64,000 bases of DNA from an uncultured Clostridia bacterium (GTDB taxonomy: Bacteria; Bacillota; Clostridia; Oscillospirales; Ruminococcaceae), in NCBI GenBank assembly GCA_947625125.1, contig CANQNF010000015.1, positions 1 to 64,000 on the forward strand, given 5' to 3'. This document shows positions 51,583 to 59,940 of the stretch, piece by piece. The notes under the pieces were generated by a model that saw nothing but the letters and a program-made list of their open reading frames with translations, was not told the DNA's origin and searched no databases. Both the position numbers and the translations under genes were made by a program. Every line of letters begins with the position of its first letter. Position 1 is the stretch's first letter.

Positions 51583-52247
51583 TTCGATGTTGCTCCTTTC
51601 ATAAGCTCCTCCACGTTTATGCAGTCGCCGGGCTTGAGCGAAGGAAAAACATAGGGCTGAAGTCTTGCCATCGGGTCAACTCCGAAAGCAACATATATTC
51701 CTTTATCAGTTTTGCTCGGCTTTGTATTCCACAGGTCAGCTTTAAATCCAGCGTCGTCCATGCACAACCACTTTGCTCCGACCGCTTTACAGATTGCCAG
51801 CTCTTCCGGTGTTATACGCGACTGACGAATTATAATCTCAGGGCGTTCAATGGCTTCTAAAAGCAGATATGTAGAGCCTACTATATTAGGCGGGGTTGTT
51901 TCAAAATGTCCGTCTCCTGTGATTTCAAAAGTGACAATACTTCCATTTATGGGGATTTGGAATTTTTCTCCTGCGTTCACTCCGAGGATTTCCGCAAGGC
52001 GAGGATTGACGGCTTTGCCAAGGGCATTTATGTCCTCTGCAACTTCAACTTCCTCAACAACCTCTAAGCCCATGAGCTTGGCGGCTTTGTCGGGGTAGTA
52101 CTTTATAAAATCGTTGCAAGTGTTCAACTGTAATTCATGTATTGCTTTTTGTAGCGGACAGTCCATACAGCAACTGATGCGGGGACCATGGCAAAACGCT
52201 TCCTGCGCCTGCTGTAATGTTTCGAGTGTCATCCTGTATTTTTTCAT
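51573..52247 (-). CDS. Phage protein, unknown, Cys-rich N-terminus
   Basis: A 224-residue protein. Four Cys near the start (FCHGPRISCCMDCPLQ), a region VNPRLAEILGVNAGEKFQI with a small beta domain, and CKAVGAKWLCMDDAG near residue 165. AGGAGAG fits the ATG at 52247 better than that at 52253. Unrecognised. Confidence 0.65.
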   Translation of the reverse strand: MKKYRMTLETLQQAQEAFCHGPRISCCMDCPLQKAIHELQLNTCNDFIKYYPDKAAKLMGLEVVEEVEVAEDINALGKAVNPRLAEILGVNAGEKFQIPINGSIVTFEITGDGHFETTPPNIVGSTYLLLEAIERPEIIIRQSRITPEELAICKAVGAKWLCMDDAGFKADLWNTKPSKTDKGIYVAFGVDPMARLQPYVFPSLKPGDCINVEELMKGATSKCQ

Positions 52248-52264
52248 ATTCATCTCTCCTTATC

Positions 52265-52492
52265 TTAAATCTTACTGAAGCTGTCCTCGCCGGAAACCAA
52301 GCCGAGGGAACGCCCGTTATCAAATTTGACGAAAACCGTTCCGATGTCATCGACGAATTCAACCGTTCCGCAGGAGCCTGCGGGAACAGGGCGCGGATCT
52401 GCGCCCATTCCCGTCAGCTTGATTCTTGTTCCTGCGGGGTATAATTCCTTGTTTATCTTTGCCTGTCTGTGCAGCCGTTCAAATTCGTTCAT
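52265..52492 (-). CDS. DUF4314 protein
   Basis: A 75-residue protein of the DUF4314 family: YPAGTRIKLTGMGADPRPV, then GTVEFVDDIGTVFVKFDNG and GLVSGEDSF. A small beta barrel common in mobile elements; function unknown. Confidence 0.88.
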   Translation of the reverse strand: MNEFERLHRQAKINKELYPAGTRIKLTGMGADPRPVPAGSCGTVEFVDDIGTVFVKFDNGRSLGLVSGEDSFSKI

Positions 52493-52740
52493 AATCTGCT
52501 CCTTTCTGTTACTTCACAAAGTTCTCCGTCTTGCATTGAGGGGAAGCAGGAGCTGTCAATCGTCGCCATTGACCTCGTATCTCCATATGCGAATTTCTCA
52601 AACTGATGAATCCACATCGGCTCGCTTTTCCACAGCTTCACCTCATTGCTGTTTACGTCGCGGGAAATGTATTTTGCGTTGAGCGCAATAGCAATTTCCT
52701 GCTCGTTCTTTGTCAAATCTCCAAAGTGCTTTTTCTTCAT
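52489..52740 (-). CDS. Small phage protein, unknown
   Basis: An 83-residue protein (DLTKNEQEIAIALNAKYISR, EPMWIHQFEKFAYG). Unrecognised. Overlaps the DUF4314 gene by 4 bp. Confidence 0.6.
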   Translation of the reverse strand: MKKKHFGDLTKNEQEIAIALNAKYISRDVNSNEVKLWKSEPMWIHQFEKFAYGDTRSMATIDSSCFPSMQDGELCEVTERSRL

Positions 52741-52745
52741 ATCAC

Positions 52746-53078
52746 TTAGCTCTCCTCTACTCCGACCTTGCCGTTCAATACGTCATCGAGATACGGTATG
52801 ACTCCTATTACCGAGCAAATGGCATATATGATGGACGGTGCTTCTGCAATCTTAAGTGCCAATATGCCGAGAATATACTGGGGGTCGGTCGGATTGCCGA
52901 TGTCCTCCCAAAAGCGAGTATTTTCTGCTATCGTGTCCTGATAGAAATGCGTCTTTCTGGAAAAGGCAGCAATTTCGGAGATTGCCACTTTGTTATCCTC
53001 GCTCAGCTCCGTTTTGGGAGAAGAGTTTTCAAAAAGGCTTTCTGTTTTTTTCATCATTTCGTCAACATTGTTTATCAT
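52746..53078 (-). CDS. Phage protein, unknown
   Basis: A 110-residue helical protein (ENSSPKTELSEDNKVAISEI, YILGILALKIAEAPSI). AAAGGAT precedes ATG 53078. Not recognised; it lies beside the methylase-like gene. Confidence 0.6.
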   Translation of the reverse strand: MINNVDEMMKKTESLFENSSPKTELSEDNKVAISEIAAFSRKTHFYQDTIAENTRFWEDIGNPTDPQYILGILALKIAEAPSIIYAICSVIGVIPYLDDVLNGKVGVEES

Positions 53079-53091
53079 AGCTTTATCCTTT

Positions 53092-53961
53092 CTAATCAAA
53101 TAAGCTCAACTGTACTGGCTCAAAAATCTCTGATTCAGATTCGGGTTCGGATTCAGGAGCAGGAGCGGGTCCATTTTCGACGATTTCTTCTTTTGGCGGT
53201 CTGTCAAGTGCTGCAAAAATTTGCTTTAGCAGCACCGCTTGTTTGCGCCATTCCCATATTTCCGAGCAGTACATAGGAGTGATATATACCTCGCGCTCCA
53301 TAGGGGCGAACAGCGGCGAGCCGTTTGGACTCACGCAAGGCTCGGTGAGTGAATCTCCAATCACGATGTACCCGGCGCACCCAAGGAGTGATAGTTGTAT
53401 GTATGCCATTTTCGCCACGGTAAAATCAATGTCCTGCCCGACGAACAATACGCTTTGCTGGTAGTTAATGCCGTATTTTAAGCAGGCATTTGCATATCCG
53501 ACGAGCATCGCTCCACCGCCAACGCAAGGGTCGTTTACCGACACCCAGCCTTTTTCTTCTATTTCCGCCTTTAGCGTTTCGGGCGGCGAGGTGATCTCCG
53601 ACATCATCTCACAAATGTGGTATGGAGTGAAAAACTGTCCTGCACTCTTGTTCCCAAGGTCCAGATTCATATACAGTTCTCCGAGAAAGTCTTGATTTGG
53701 ATTCTCTTCAAGTGCCTGGACGGTTATTGCCAAGAGGTGAGCGAATTTTTCCATTTCGCTCGCGGTGTACCGCTTTTCTATTTCGGCAAACTTTTCTTCT
53801 CGTTCTTCACGATGCACGCCATCAATGCAGTTTGATATGGAAAACGCGCTCATTGAGATAAAGTCGCTCCAAATATTCCACCGCGAATACGCACCGCAGA
53901 GGGAATCAAACGTCTTGCCGAACTCTTTCTGCCGCTCGTTCTTATAGACAATGCTCGCCAT
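53092..53961 (-). CDS. N6-adenine methylase-like protein lacking the NPPY motif
   Basis: A 289-residue protein of the HsdM-like N6 DNA methylase family. The entry motif GNKSAGQFFTPYHI and the SAM-binding motif NDPCVGGGAMLVGY are intact, as is GQDIDFTVAKMAYIQ. After GDSL, where NPP(Y/F) normally follows, the sequence turns to TEPCVSPNG and the catalytic motif is absent. It may bind DNA and SAM without methylating, or act on something else. AGAGGTGGAG precedes the ATG. Confidence 0.8.
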   Translation of the reverse strand: MASIVYKNERQKEFGKTFDSLCGAYSRWNIWSDFISMSAFSISNCIDGVHREEREEKFAEIEKRYTASEMEKFAHLLAITVQALEENPNQDFLGELYMNLDLGNKSAGQFFTPYHICEMMSEITSPPETLKAEIEEKGWVSVNDPCVGGGAMLVGYANACLKYGINYQQSVLFVGQDIDFTVAKMAYIQLSLLGCAGYIVIGDSLTEPCVSPNGSPLFAPMEREVYITPMYCSEIWEWRKQAVLLKQIFAALDRPPKEEIVENGPAPAPESEPESESEIFEPVQLSLFD

Positions 53962-54440
53962 TACTCCACCTCTTTGTCGTGCGTGAATCCTGCTCTTGTT
54001 GTTACGGTGGGTACCGATATGGCTTCTTTCAGTATCGAGCTTGCTTGTGACAGCTTTTCTTTTGCCGTAAGCAAGTCCTCGGTAGTGATTTCTTCTCCGT
54101 TGCTGAATCGGTCGAGTGTTGCCTGTACATGTCCTATAAGAATCATAGCTTCCTTTGGCGGTTCAGTAATTACGGAAGTGTGCTTTGGCATTTTGACTTT
54201 CGGATATACCCGCTCCCGAATAATATCTGGCGTGTCATCTGCCAAGTCTATATCTTCCGGTCCACAAACGAGGGTGCCATTGGTATCAAGAAGCTCTACC
54301 GTATAGTATCTTCTTCCGTATTTGTCGGAATTGATTCTGACGTTCATAATTCGCTTATACTGGAATGTTCCGTACAGCGGAATAGTAGCTTTGATGCGGG
54401 CGCGCTCGTCCATGGCTCTGACTGCTTCCTTAGGCGTCAT
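53961..54440 (-). CDS. Phage protein, unknown
   Basis: A 159-residue protein with a beta-rich first half (YGTFQYKRIMNVRINSD, RYYTVELLDTNGTLVCG) and a helical end. ATG 54440 is preceded by AAGGACGG at a long spacing, so the start is uncertain. Unrecognised. Confidence 0.65.
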   Translation of the reverse strand: MTPKEAVRAMDERARIKATIPLYGTFQYKRIMNVRINSDKYGRRYYTVELLDTNGTLVCGPEDIDLADDTPDIIRERVYPKVKMPKHTSVITEPPKEAMILIGHVQATLDRFSNGEEITTEDLLTAKEKLSQASSILKEAISVPTVTTRAGFTHDKEVE

Positions 54441-54738
54441 CGGATTCACCGTCCTTGACAATTCCGAGGATTTTTGTTATAATGACATCGCAATCTTCCG
54501 ATTTCTCCAGACCGGATTTTTGTTTGCCCGCTCTGCTTTTTGCAGAGCGGACTTTTATGTACTTTTCTACGGCCCAATCGAGAATGCTCCAGATCACATA
54601 TAGTACGAACCCTATAACCGAGAACAGCGCGCACAGATCTGACAGTGGCTTGCTGAACGGGATCAGGAGCAAGGCAGCCAACCCGCCCATAAATCCCACG
54701 CCTGCGCAGAACGCGCATATTTCATTTGAATCTTTCAT
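54430..54738 (-). CDS. Small membrane protein
   Basis: A 102-residue protein with two hydrophobic helices (about 8-27 and 33-54; GFMGGLAALLLIPFS, LFSVIGFVLYVIWSIL) and a basic cytoplasmic tail. AAAGGAG precedes the ATG. Function unknown. Confidence 0.65.
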   Translation of the reverse strand: MKDSNEICAFCAGVGFMGGLAALLLIPFSKPLSDLCALFSVIGFVLYVIWSILDWAVEKYIKVRSAKSRAGKQKSGLEKSEDCDVIITKILGIVKDGESDDA

Positions 54739-55007
54739 CTTCGTGTACTCCTTTCGTCTACTTCGTCTTGAATCTTATACATGAGCGCTTCGCCGTCGAG
54801 GTCGCAATAAATGCCGAAAGCCTTTGACCGAAAGAATCTTTCACACTCGAATACCATTCTCTTGGCGGTATCGTCTTCCGGGCGCTTTCTTACCGTGGCA
54901 AGCGCATACCTGTAATCAAGAACTGCCTGCATTATCGCGGCGTTGGCGAGCCTTTTTTCGGGTAAGAGTTCGATGTTCGTCACATACGCCAGTTTGGAGC
55001 TTTTCAT
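54735..55007 (-). CDS. Small phage protein, unknown
   Basis: A 90-residue helical protein (EKRLANAAIMQAVLDYRYAL, MVFECERFFRSKAFGIYCD). The start at 55007 is assigned from overlap with the upstream gene; an alternative lies at 55019. Unrecognised. Confidence 0.6.
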   Translation of the reverse strand: MKSSKLAYVTNIELLPEKRLANAAIMQAVLDYRYALATVRKRPEDDTAKRMVFECERFFRSKAFGIYCDLDGEALMYKIQDEVDERSTRR

Positions 55008-55213
55008 TACTCCCACCAATCCCTGTTGAAGATTTCACCGTAGCAGTTTTTGAAGTGTTCGCACCCGACGCAGATGTGCCGACACCGCTTTATCCTGTTT
55101 GGCAGGAATGTAAGCCTTATCATTTGCCGTAGAAGTTTCAGCTTCCATGATGCATTTAGCTTTAGGCAGTACAGCTTTCTGCGAAGCCGCTTAATCTTCC
55201 TCGATATCCTCAT
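55007..55213 (-). CDS. Small basic Cys-containing protein
   Basis: A 68-residue, very basic protein (KIKRLRRKLYCLKLNASWK) with a CVGCEHFKNC cluster near the end. The start is uncertain (55213 or 55222). It overlaps the ParB gene. Confidence 0.5.
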   Translation of the reverse strand: MRISRKIKRLRRKLYCLKLNASWKLKLLRQMIRLTFLPNRIKRCRHICVGCEHFKNCYGEIFNRDWWE

Positions 55214-56630
55214 CTTCTTCATCGAGTATCTCGTCCTCATCAATATCATCTTCTTCCTCATCGTCATCGTCGACGCTTTCTTCGGCAGCTATCTCGGCAT
55301 CAAAGCGGTGGAATATCTCGTGAGTGCCGTCGCGCAGTGCCTTTTCCTCGTCCGACATCTCATATCCGAGGGAGATAAGCCAATCGTAGATTGCATCTAA
55401 TTTGGTGGATTTGCTATAGCCGGGAATCCTAATGCTGCTAATGTATTTAGAATCGTTATATCCTCTCGTGTCGCTATCCACAAACGATATAAAGACGAAC
55501 CACGGAGCCATTGAGGGGTTAGCAGATAGCCTATCCAAAATACGCCTTTGACGTTCTTCGCCGAATAATCGTACTGTTGGCTCTTCGTCTTTTTTAAGAG
55601 GAAACGCCTCATCAAGAAGTTCGGGTAAATTGCTCGCGTAGTAGTCGGAAATAACGTTTGCTACAAGGGCTCCTCTTAGGACAAGGGGCGTATTTTTTGC
55701 CGTTAGTTTGAGTTTAAGAACAAAGTTCTTGCGAAGGGCAAATGCCGCTGCGTTAAGTGCTTTCATATCCTCTAATGCTTTCTCGGCTCTCTTTTTTAAT
55801 TCTTTGAGCTCTGGTGCCTGCTCAGGATTCGGAACTTCTGGACGGTCGGCATAAATATCGACGCTTTTGTTGTACTCGCTCACTTTGTAGTACAGATTTT
55901 TTACGTCTTCTCCAAAGTCCAACTGTTCGGGAGAAAAGTCTGAAAACGGTATACGCTTCAGACAATCGTATCTATACTCTGAGCCGTTTATTTCTTTAAT
56001 ATGCCGCTCTTCGAGCACGGGCAGTATCGACTTCATGGCGGCGTTTATTATTTGCTCATTCAGCACTCTTCTGTATTCCCAGTCGAAGTTGGGCGTACCA
56101 ATAGATTTGAGCAGCTTGTTTCGCTGATTCACGTCCTCAATGCTGGATAGGTTGAGGTATTCTTCAAGCGTAACTTGCCGTCCCTCGGATTCTTTGTATG
56201 CTTCCTCGTCGAGCTCGGCGATTTTAAGGCGGCGGTGAATGGTAGACTTGGAGAAGCCTGTCTTTTCGGATATGCCCTCGACTGTATCTCCGAGGTCGAG
56301 CATCATCTGAAAGCCTTTTGCCTGCTCCCACGCGGTAAGGTCGGAGCGTTGAATATTCTCAAGAAGCATTGTTGCGACCTGCTCGCGCTCGTCCATTTCG
56401 ACAATGGCGCAGGGAAGTTCGGAAAGTCCCGCGAGCTTCGCGGCCTCAAGACGGCGATGACCGATAAGCACCGTATAGCTGTCCTTGCCGTTCGGTATTA
56501 CCGTGAGGTTTTGCATAATGCCGTTCGTTCTTATGCTGTCAGCGAGCTCCGTCAGATCTCCGAGGTTCTTTCGCGGGTTGTCCTTGTGAGGGAAAAGCTT
56601 GTTGATGGGTATCATTTTTATTTCGTTCAT
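55191..56630 (-). CDS. Phage ParB-like protein
   Basis: A 479-residue ParB/Spo0J-like protein. The N-terminal nuclease-fold domain has HKDNPRKNLGDLTELADSI, SYTVLIGHRRLEAAKLAG (GHRR box) and LLENIQRSDLTAWEQAKG; the HTH is ISEKTGFSKSTIHRRLKIA. Residues about 300-430 are unassigned and the last 25 residues are Asp/Glu only. No parA is visible, so a role in phage replication or regulation is likelier than partition. Confidence 0.88.
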   Translation of the reverse strand: MNEIKMIPINKLFPHKDNPRKNLGDLTELADSIRTNGIMQNLTVIPNGKDSYTVLIGHRRLEAAKLAGLSELPCAIVEMDEREQVATMLLENIQRSDLTAWEQAKGFQMMLDLGDTVEGISEKTGFSKSTIHRRLKIAELDEEAYKESEGRQVTLEEYLNLSSIEDVNQRNKLLKSIGTPNFDWEYRRVLNEQIINAAMKSILPVLEERHIKEINGSEYRYDCLKRIPFSDFSPEQLDFGEDVKNLYYKVSEYNKSVDIYADRPEVPNPEQAPELKELKKRAEKALEDMKALNAAAFALRKNFVLKLKLTAKNTPLVLRGALVANVISDYYASNLPELLDEAFPLKKDEEPTVRLFGEERQRRILDRLSANPSMAPWFVFISFVDSDTRGYNDSKYISSIRIPGYSKSTKLDAIYDWLISLGYEMSDEEKALRDGTHEIFHRFDAEIAAEESVDDDDEEEDDIDEDEILDEEDEDIEED

Positions 56631-56654
56631 AGTGTTTGCTCCTTTCGCGCCGGT

Positions 56655-57074
56655 TCACCTCATATATTCCCGCAGGAATATTAAAGTTCCCGGCTCTTCG
56701 TTGTAATATTTTGCGACTGTCATTTTTACAAGCTGTCTGTCGTCATCGTATGCCGTTCCGTTCAGAGCGTCGGCAACAAGTTTCAGAATGTTATCTCCGT
56801 CCGGCTTTACCGTCGGCATAATTATTCGGGATATCATTTTCTCTCGTACAGCCTTGGGCGTTTTCTTTGGAATCGGAACGTGAGCGTATACCGTCATTTC
56901 AAGAAAGCTGCCTTTTGGAAACTTATATGAGCCGTATTTCTTACGATAGGCGATTACAATTTCTGCTTCGCGCGTTTTCGTTTTTTCGGGAGTATATGTG
57001 GCGTTGGTATAGCGGTTGTGCCTCGGTCGCTGCTTTCCCATCGGTTTGCCCGGTATCTCAAGCCAGACTGTCAT
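56655..57074 (-). CDS. rusA: RusA-like Holliday junction resolvase
   Basis: A 139-residue RusA endonuclease, which resolves recombination intermediates before packaging. The catalytic acidic residues lie in KPDGDNILKLVADALNG and DDDRQLVKM, with the N-terminal GKPMGKQRPR. AAAGGAG precedes the ATG. Confidence 0.92.
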   Translation of the reverse strand: MTVWLEIPGKPMGKQRPRHNRYTNATYTPEKTKTREAEIVIAYRKKYGSYKFPKGSFLEMTVYAHVPIPKKTPKAVREKMISRIIMPTVKPDGDNILKLVADALNGTAYDDDRQLVKMTVAKYYNEEPGTLIFLREYMR

Positions 57075-57642
57075 TTGTGATTTGCTCCTTTCTTTCTTCC
57101 AACTGATTCATGCTCATTTTTGAACCCAGTTTTGCGACAAATTCTCGTACATCAGAGGGCAGCTTCATATACTCCCTGTATGATGCCGCTCTTGCCTTGT
57201 AGCTCCGCATAAAGTTGGAAGCGACAACCGTTTGAACTTGAGATGAATCCATCATCGCCCATTCGCGAAGTTGAGAGGGAGAACCGACTACTTGCCGTAT
57301 AATAGGCGGCAACGTTTCAAATTGAGCTTGGGAATTGTAGATGCAGTTTGAGAGCTTAGAGAAAACGATGTTCCACGCTTCCTGCTCGGACAGTTCTCCT
57401 TTTGGAGTTGACAGCTTCTGTATCTGCTCCTTTATTTCCCCTATGACTGGCGGGAATGGATTCGACGATGAGGCTATAAGTGCTTTTGTTGCTACTGCTA
57501 CAAGCTGATACGGTTCATCAGCGAACATCTCTGTCCAGAGTTCAACGATGAGGTTTGCATCGTTCCTTGTCATATCCTTGTAGAAATTCGGATAGGCAGC
57601 TTTCAGAATCGTAAGTATCTTAGCCGTTTCCGTTGTTGTCAT
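57058..57642 (-). CDS. Helicase loader/inhibitor-like protein
   Basis: A 194-residue protein similar to phage helicase loaders such as SPP1 G39P: TETAKILTILKAAYPNFYKD, then LWTEMFADEPYQLVAVATK and FPPVIGEIKEQI. It probably delivers the host replicative helicase to the origin with the preceding initiator. GAGAGGGGC precedes ATG 57642. Confidence 0.82.
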   Translation of the reverse strand: MTTTETAKILTILKAAYPNFYKDMTRNDANLIVELWTEMFADEPYQLVAVATKALIASSSNPFPPVIGEIKEQIQKLSTPKGELSEQEAWNIVFSKLSNCIYNSQAQFETLPPIIRQVVGSPSQLREWAMMDSSQVQTVVASNFMRSYKARAASYREYMKLPSDVREFVAKLGSKMSMNQLEERKEQITNDSLA

Positions 57643-58504
57643 AGGTCTGCCCCTCTCTGAGATAGTCCATAAAGTAGTTTGAGGACTTCTGACTATTATC
57701 GTAGCTTGTTCCCTTACCACCTTTGTCCTGCTCCCTTGCGAGCCAGTTGTTAATGAAAGCTCCGACGCCTGTGCGCGTCTTACGCTTTTTCTGATTTTCC
57801 TCCGACCAACCTGCCATCTTTCTTAGCTCCTGCTCAACGTCGACTGCGGGATAAAGCTCTTTCCACCTTTCGACCTTGCTCATCGGCACATCGTAGTAGG
57901 AACCGTTGTTGAGGATAATGGAGATAAATGTCGGGTCGGACGGCATTTTGCCGCCTACTACTTCTTCTTTAGAAGAAGTATCTATATCTATATCTCTTTC
58001 TTCTTCTCTTTCTATGGGGGCGACGTCCAGCGACTTTCCATCGACTGTCGGGCGACTGTCCAACGACTGTCGGGCGACTGTCCGCGGACATTCCGCGGAC
58101 AAAGTTTGCTCGACAAGCGCTTTCTGAGCGTTTCGCTTCATTGCTTTTCTCATTCTGTCGCGTTCTCGCTTATTTTCAAGAGCGTCCAGTGACTGATGCT
58201 TCGACCAGTTCGGAATAGTGATTACGTCGTCGATTATCTCAATCATTCCATAATTCTTAAAAAGCTCGAGGGCGAGCCGTACCGTGTTGAGCGGGCGGCG
58301 GAAAACCTTTGAAAGCATTTCTTCCGTATAGGGAATGCGGTCGTTCAGCATTATCACCCCGCCGTTGTTTTGCTTGCCCGCAAGACAGAGCAGCTTGAAC
58401 CAAATGACAATAATCGAGTCCGCGTCCGGCATGGATTCAATCATCAGTATCTTTTCATCGTCGAAGATGTCCGTGACAATTTTTATCCACTTAACATCTG
58501 CCAT
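57620..58504 (-). CDS. Phage replisome organizer (initiator)
   Basis: A 294-residue origin-binding initiator. Residues 1-125 are the winged-helix replisome-organizer domain (MADVKWIKIVTDIFDDEKIL, then IPYTEEMLSKVFRRPLNTVR and WSKHQSLDALENKRERDRMR). A hydrophilic linker (about 135-180) is encoded by the iteron array. The C-terminus (YPAVDVEQELRKMAGWSEEN) is DnaD-like and may contact helicase. It overlaps the loader gene by 23 bp. Confidence 0.88.
   Translation of the reverse strand: MADVKWIKIVTDIFDDEKILMIESMPDADSIIVIWFKLLCLAGKQNNGGVIMLNDRIPYTEEMLSKVFRRPLNTVRLALELFKNYGMIEIIDDVITIPNWSKHQSLDALENKRERDRMRKAMKRNAQKALVEQTLSAECPRTVARQSLDSRPTVDGKSLDVAPIEREEERDIDIDTSSKEEVVGGKMPSDPTFISIILNNGSYYDVPMSKVERWKELYPAVDVEQELRKMAGWSEENQKKRKTRTGVGAFINNWLAREQDKGGKGTSYDNSQKSSNYFMDYLREGQTYDNNGNG
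57959..58101. other. Candidate prophage origin of replication inside the initiator gene
   Basis: Seven elements repeat with an exact 11-bp period: five (C)GACT(G/T)TC(C/G) iterons starting at 58031, 58042, 58053, 58064 and 58075, then GCGGACA at 58084 and 58095. Next to them lies an AT/pyrimidine-rich stretch (57959-58017) with a 22-bp palindrome at 57959-57980 (arms ending CTTCTTCT / AGAAGAAG). Since 11 is not a multiple of three, the period cannot come from coding repeats. Iterons inside the initiator gene plus an easily melted stretch are the layout of lambda-type origins. Confidence 0.8.
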
Positions 58505-58516
58505 TTCATCACCGCC

Positions 58517-59014
58517 TTAGAATGGAACGTTACCGTCCGAGATAATCTCCTCAAAGTCATCAAGGGTTCCGATTGCAGGCTCAGGCGAAGCAGGTTTGGA
58601 TTCCTGGCGTTTCGGGGGAGCGGGTGGGTTGTAACCAGACTGCTTAGAACTGTTTCGTTCAGCATACGTCTGTTCGCTCTGCGCTGACTGCGCTGCCCTT
58701 TGACCTGTAAAATATGCGCTGTCCACATATACCTCGGTAGCATAGTGCGTAACGTCGCTGTATCGGGAATCCTCATACTGGCGAGTGCGGAGCTTGCCGC
58801 TTATGCCAATCATGCTCCCCTTGATGAAATACTTGTTGATGAATTCGGCTGTCTGTCGCCACGCAACACACGTTATGAAGTCGACTTCCCGCTCGCCGTC
58901 TTTCGACGGCGGGCGGTCAACGGCAAGTCGGAACGTAAGGACAGATATGCCGCTCGGTGTAACTCTGACTTCGGTGTCATTGGCGATTCGTCCGAGAAGA
59001 TTAACGCTATTCAT
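58517..59014 (-). CDS. ssb: Single-stranded DNA-binding protein
   Basis: A 165-residue SSB: OB-fold start MNSVNLLGRIANDTEVRVTP, aromatic motif FITCVAWRQTAEFINKYF, GKLRTRQYED, a Gln/Ser/Pro-rich linker and an acidic tip ending DGNVPF. Needed for phage replication and recombination with the Sak4-like ATPase. AAAAGGAG precedes the ATG. Confidence 0.95.
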   Translation of the reverse strand: MNSVNLLGRIANDTEVRVTPSGISVLTFRLAVDRPPSKDGEREVDFITCVAWRQTAEFINKYFIKGSMIGISGKLRTRQYEDSRYSDVTHYATEVYVDSAYFTGQRAAQSAQSEQTYAERNSSKQSGYNPPAPPKRQESKPASPEPAIGTLDDFEEIISDGNVPF

Positions 59015-59312
59015 TTTTTACATTCTCCTTTTCCGACCTAATCTTTTTTCCGATGATACATTCAAAAACGTCAAAGCCTATGGCTATATTTTCCTTGTTC
59101 AGCTGAGCAGATCTAAAAGCTATCGCTATAAGCGCTTCAAGCTGAGCTTCTTTGCGGATCAGTTCATCGTACCTCTCGATGTCTACCTTGACACGAGGCT
59201 GCACAAGCTCGACAACTTCATTTTCGGCAGGATTCTCCTGCAATTCAGGGATTCCGTCATCGACCCAGTCCATCTTGTTTTCAGTGACTGCGGTTTCGTT
59301 CAGTTCTGCCAT
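59007..59312 (-). CDS. Small phage protein, unknown
   Basis: A 101-residue acidic protein with a helical C-terminal part (IERYDELIRKEAQLEALIAI). AAAGGAGCTAAT sets the start at 59312. It overlaps ssb by 8 bp. Unrecognised. Confidence 0.65.
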   Translation of the reverse strand: MAELNETAVTENKMDWVDDGIPELQENPAENEVVELVQPRVKVDIERYDELIRKEAQLEALIAIAFRSAQLNKENIAIGFDVFECIIGKKIRSEKENVKNE

Positions 59313-59313
59313 A

Positions 59314-59940
59314 TTAGCTCCTTTCAAATGCCTGCCACTTTTCCTTGTAGACTTCAATAAGGTCGTTGCTTATGAGCCATGTGAGGAAATCGGCAATAGT
59401 TTCTTCTATCGGCGTGATGTTCTCCCGCGTGTATGTTTCGGTGTATAAATCCTCACCGTCTGAGAGCAGGTATGTGAATCGCTCCGCTTCCGGCACTGCG
59501 TAAAGATACGCAGGGTGCTGAGGACTGTTAAGATACTTTCCTGCCGCGTCGAAGCTGCCAAGGCTTTTGTTGGAAAATTTGACGTCATAAATCGTTCCTG
59601 CTTTCAGCGCGTCGAGAATGCCGTATATCAGAATGTTGTAGCCTTTGATTATAGCGGGTCGAGATACCTTGACCTGATTCGGCGCGTACTTGATGATTGC
59701 AGCGACTTTCTGAATGCCGTTCTCCCACTTTGGGTGCTCATTTCGCGGACGATTATGAGCTACGGCGTAGACTTCATTTTCAAAGTCAATGCCGTTCTGC
59801 ATTGCTTCTGTCGGTTCGGATTTCTCACGGTTGAGGGCCTTGATGAAGCTCTCACGAGCCTCATCTTCGCCGCCCTCAAAGCAGTCAAACATATAATTCC
59901 ATGCGGAAAGAAGCGACTGGGTAATGAGATACTGAGCCAT
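59314..59940 (-). CDS. PD-(D/E)XK nuclease
   Basis: A 208-residue protein with a Cas4/RecB-like nuclease pattern: GILDALKAGTIYDVKFSNKS carries the GxxD and DxK, followed by HPAYLYAV for the helix with Gln (PQHPAYL). Phages pair such exonucleases with SSB and a RecA-like ATPase. It precedes the ATPase gene in expression order by a one-base junction. Confidence 0.8.
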   Translation of the reverse strand: MAQYLITQSLLSAWNYMFDCFEGGEDEARESFIKALNREKSEPTEAMQNGIDFENEVYAVAHNRPRNEHPKWENGIQKVAAIIKYAPNQVKVSRPAIIKGYNILIYGILDALKAGTIYDVKFSNKSLGSFDAAGKYLNSPQHPAYLYAVPEAERFTYLLSDGEDLYTETYTRENITPIEETIADFLTWLISNDLIEVYKEKWQAFERS

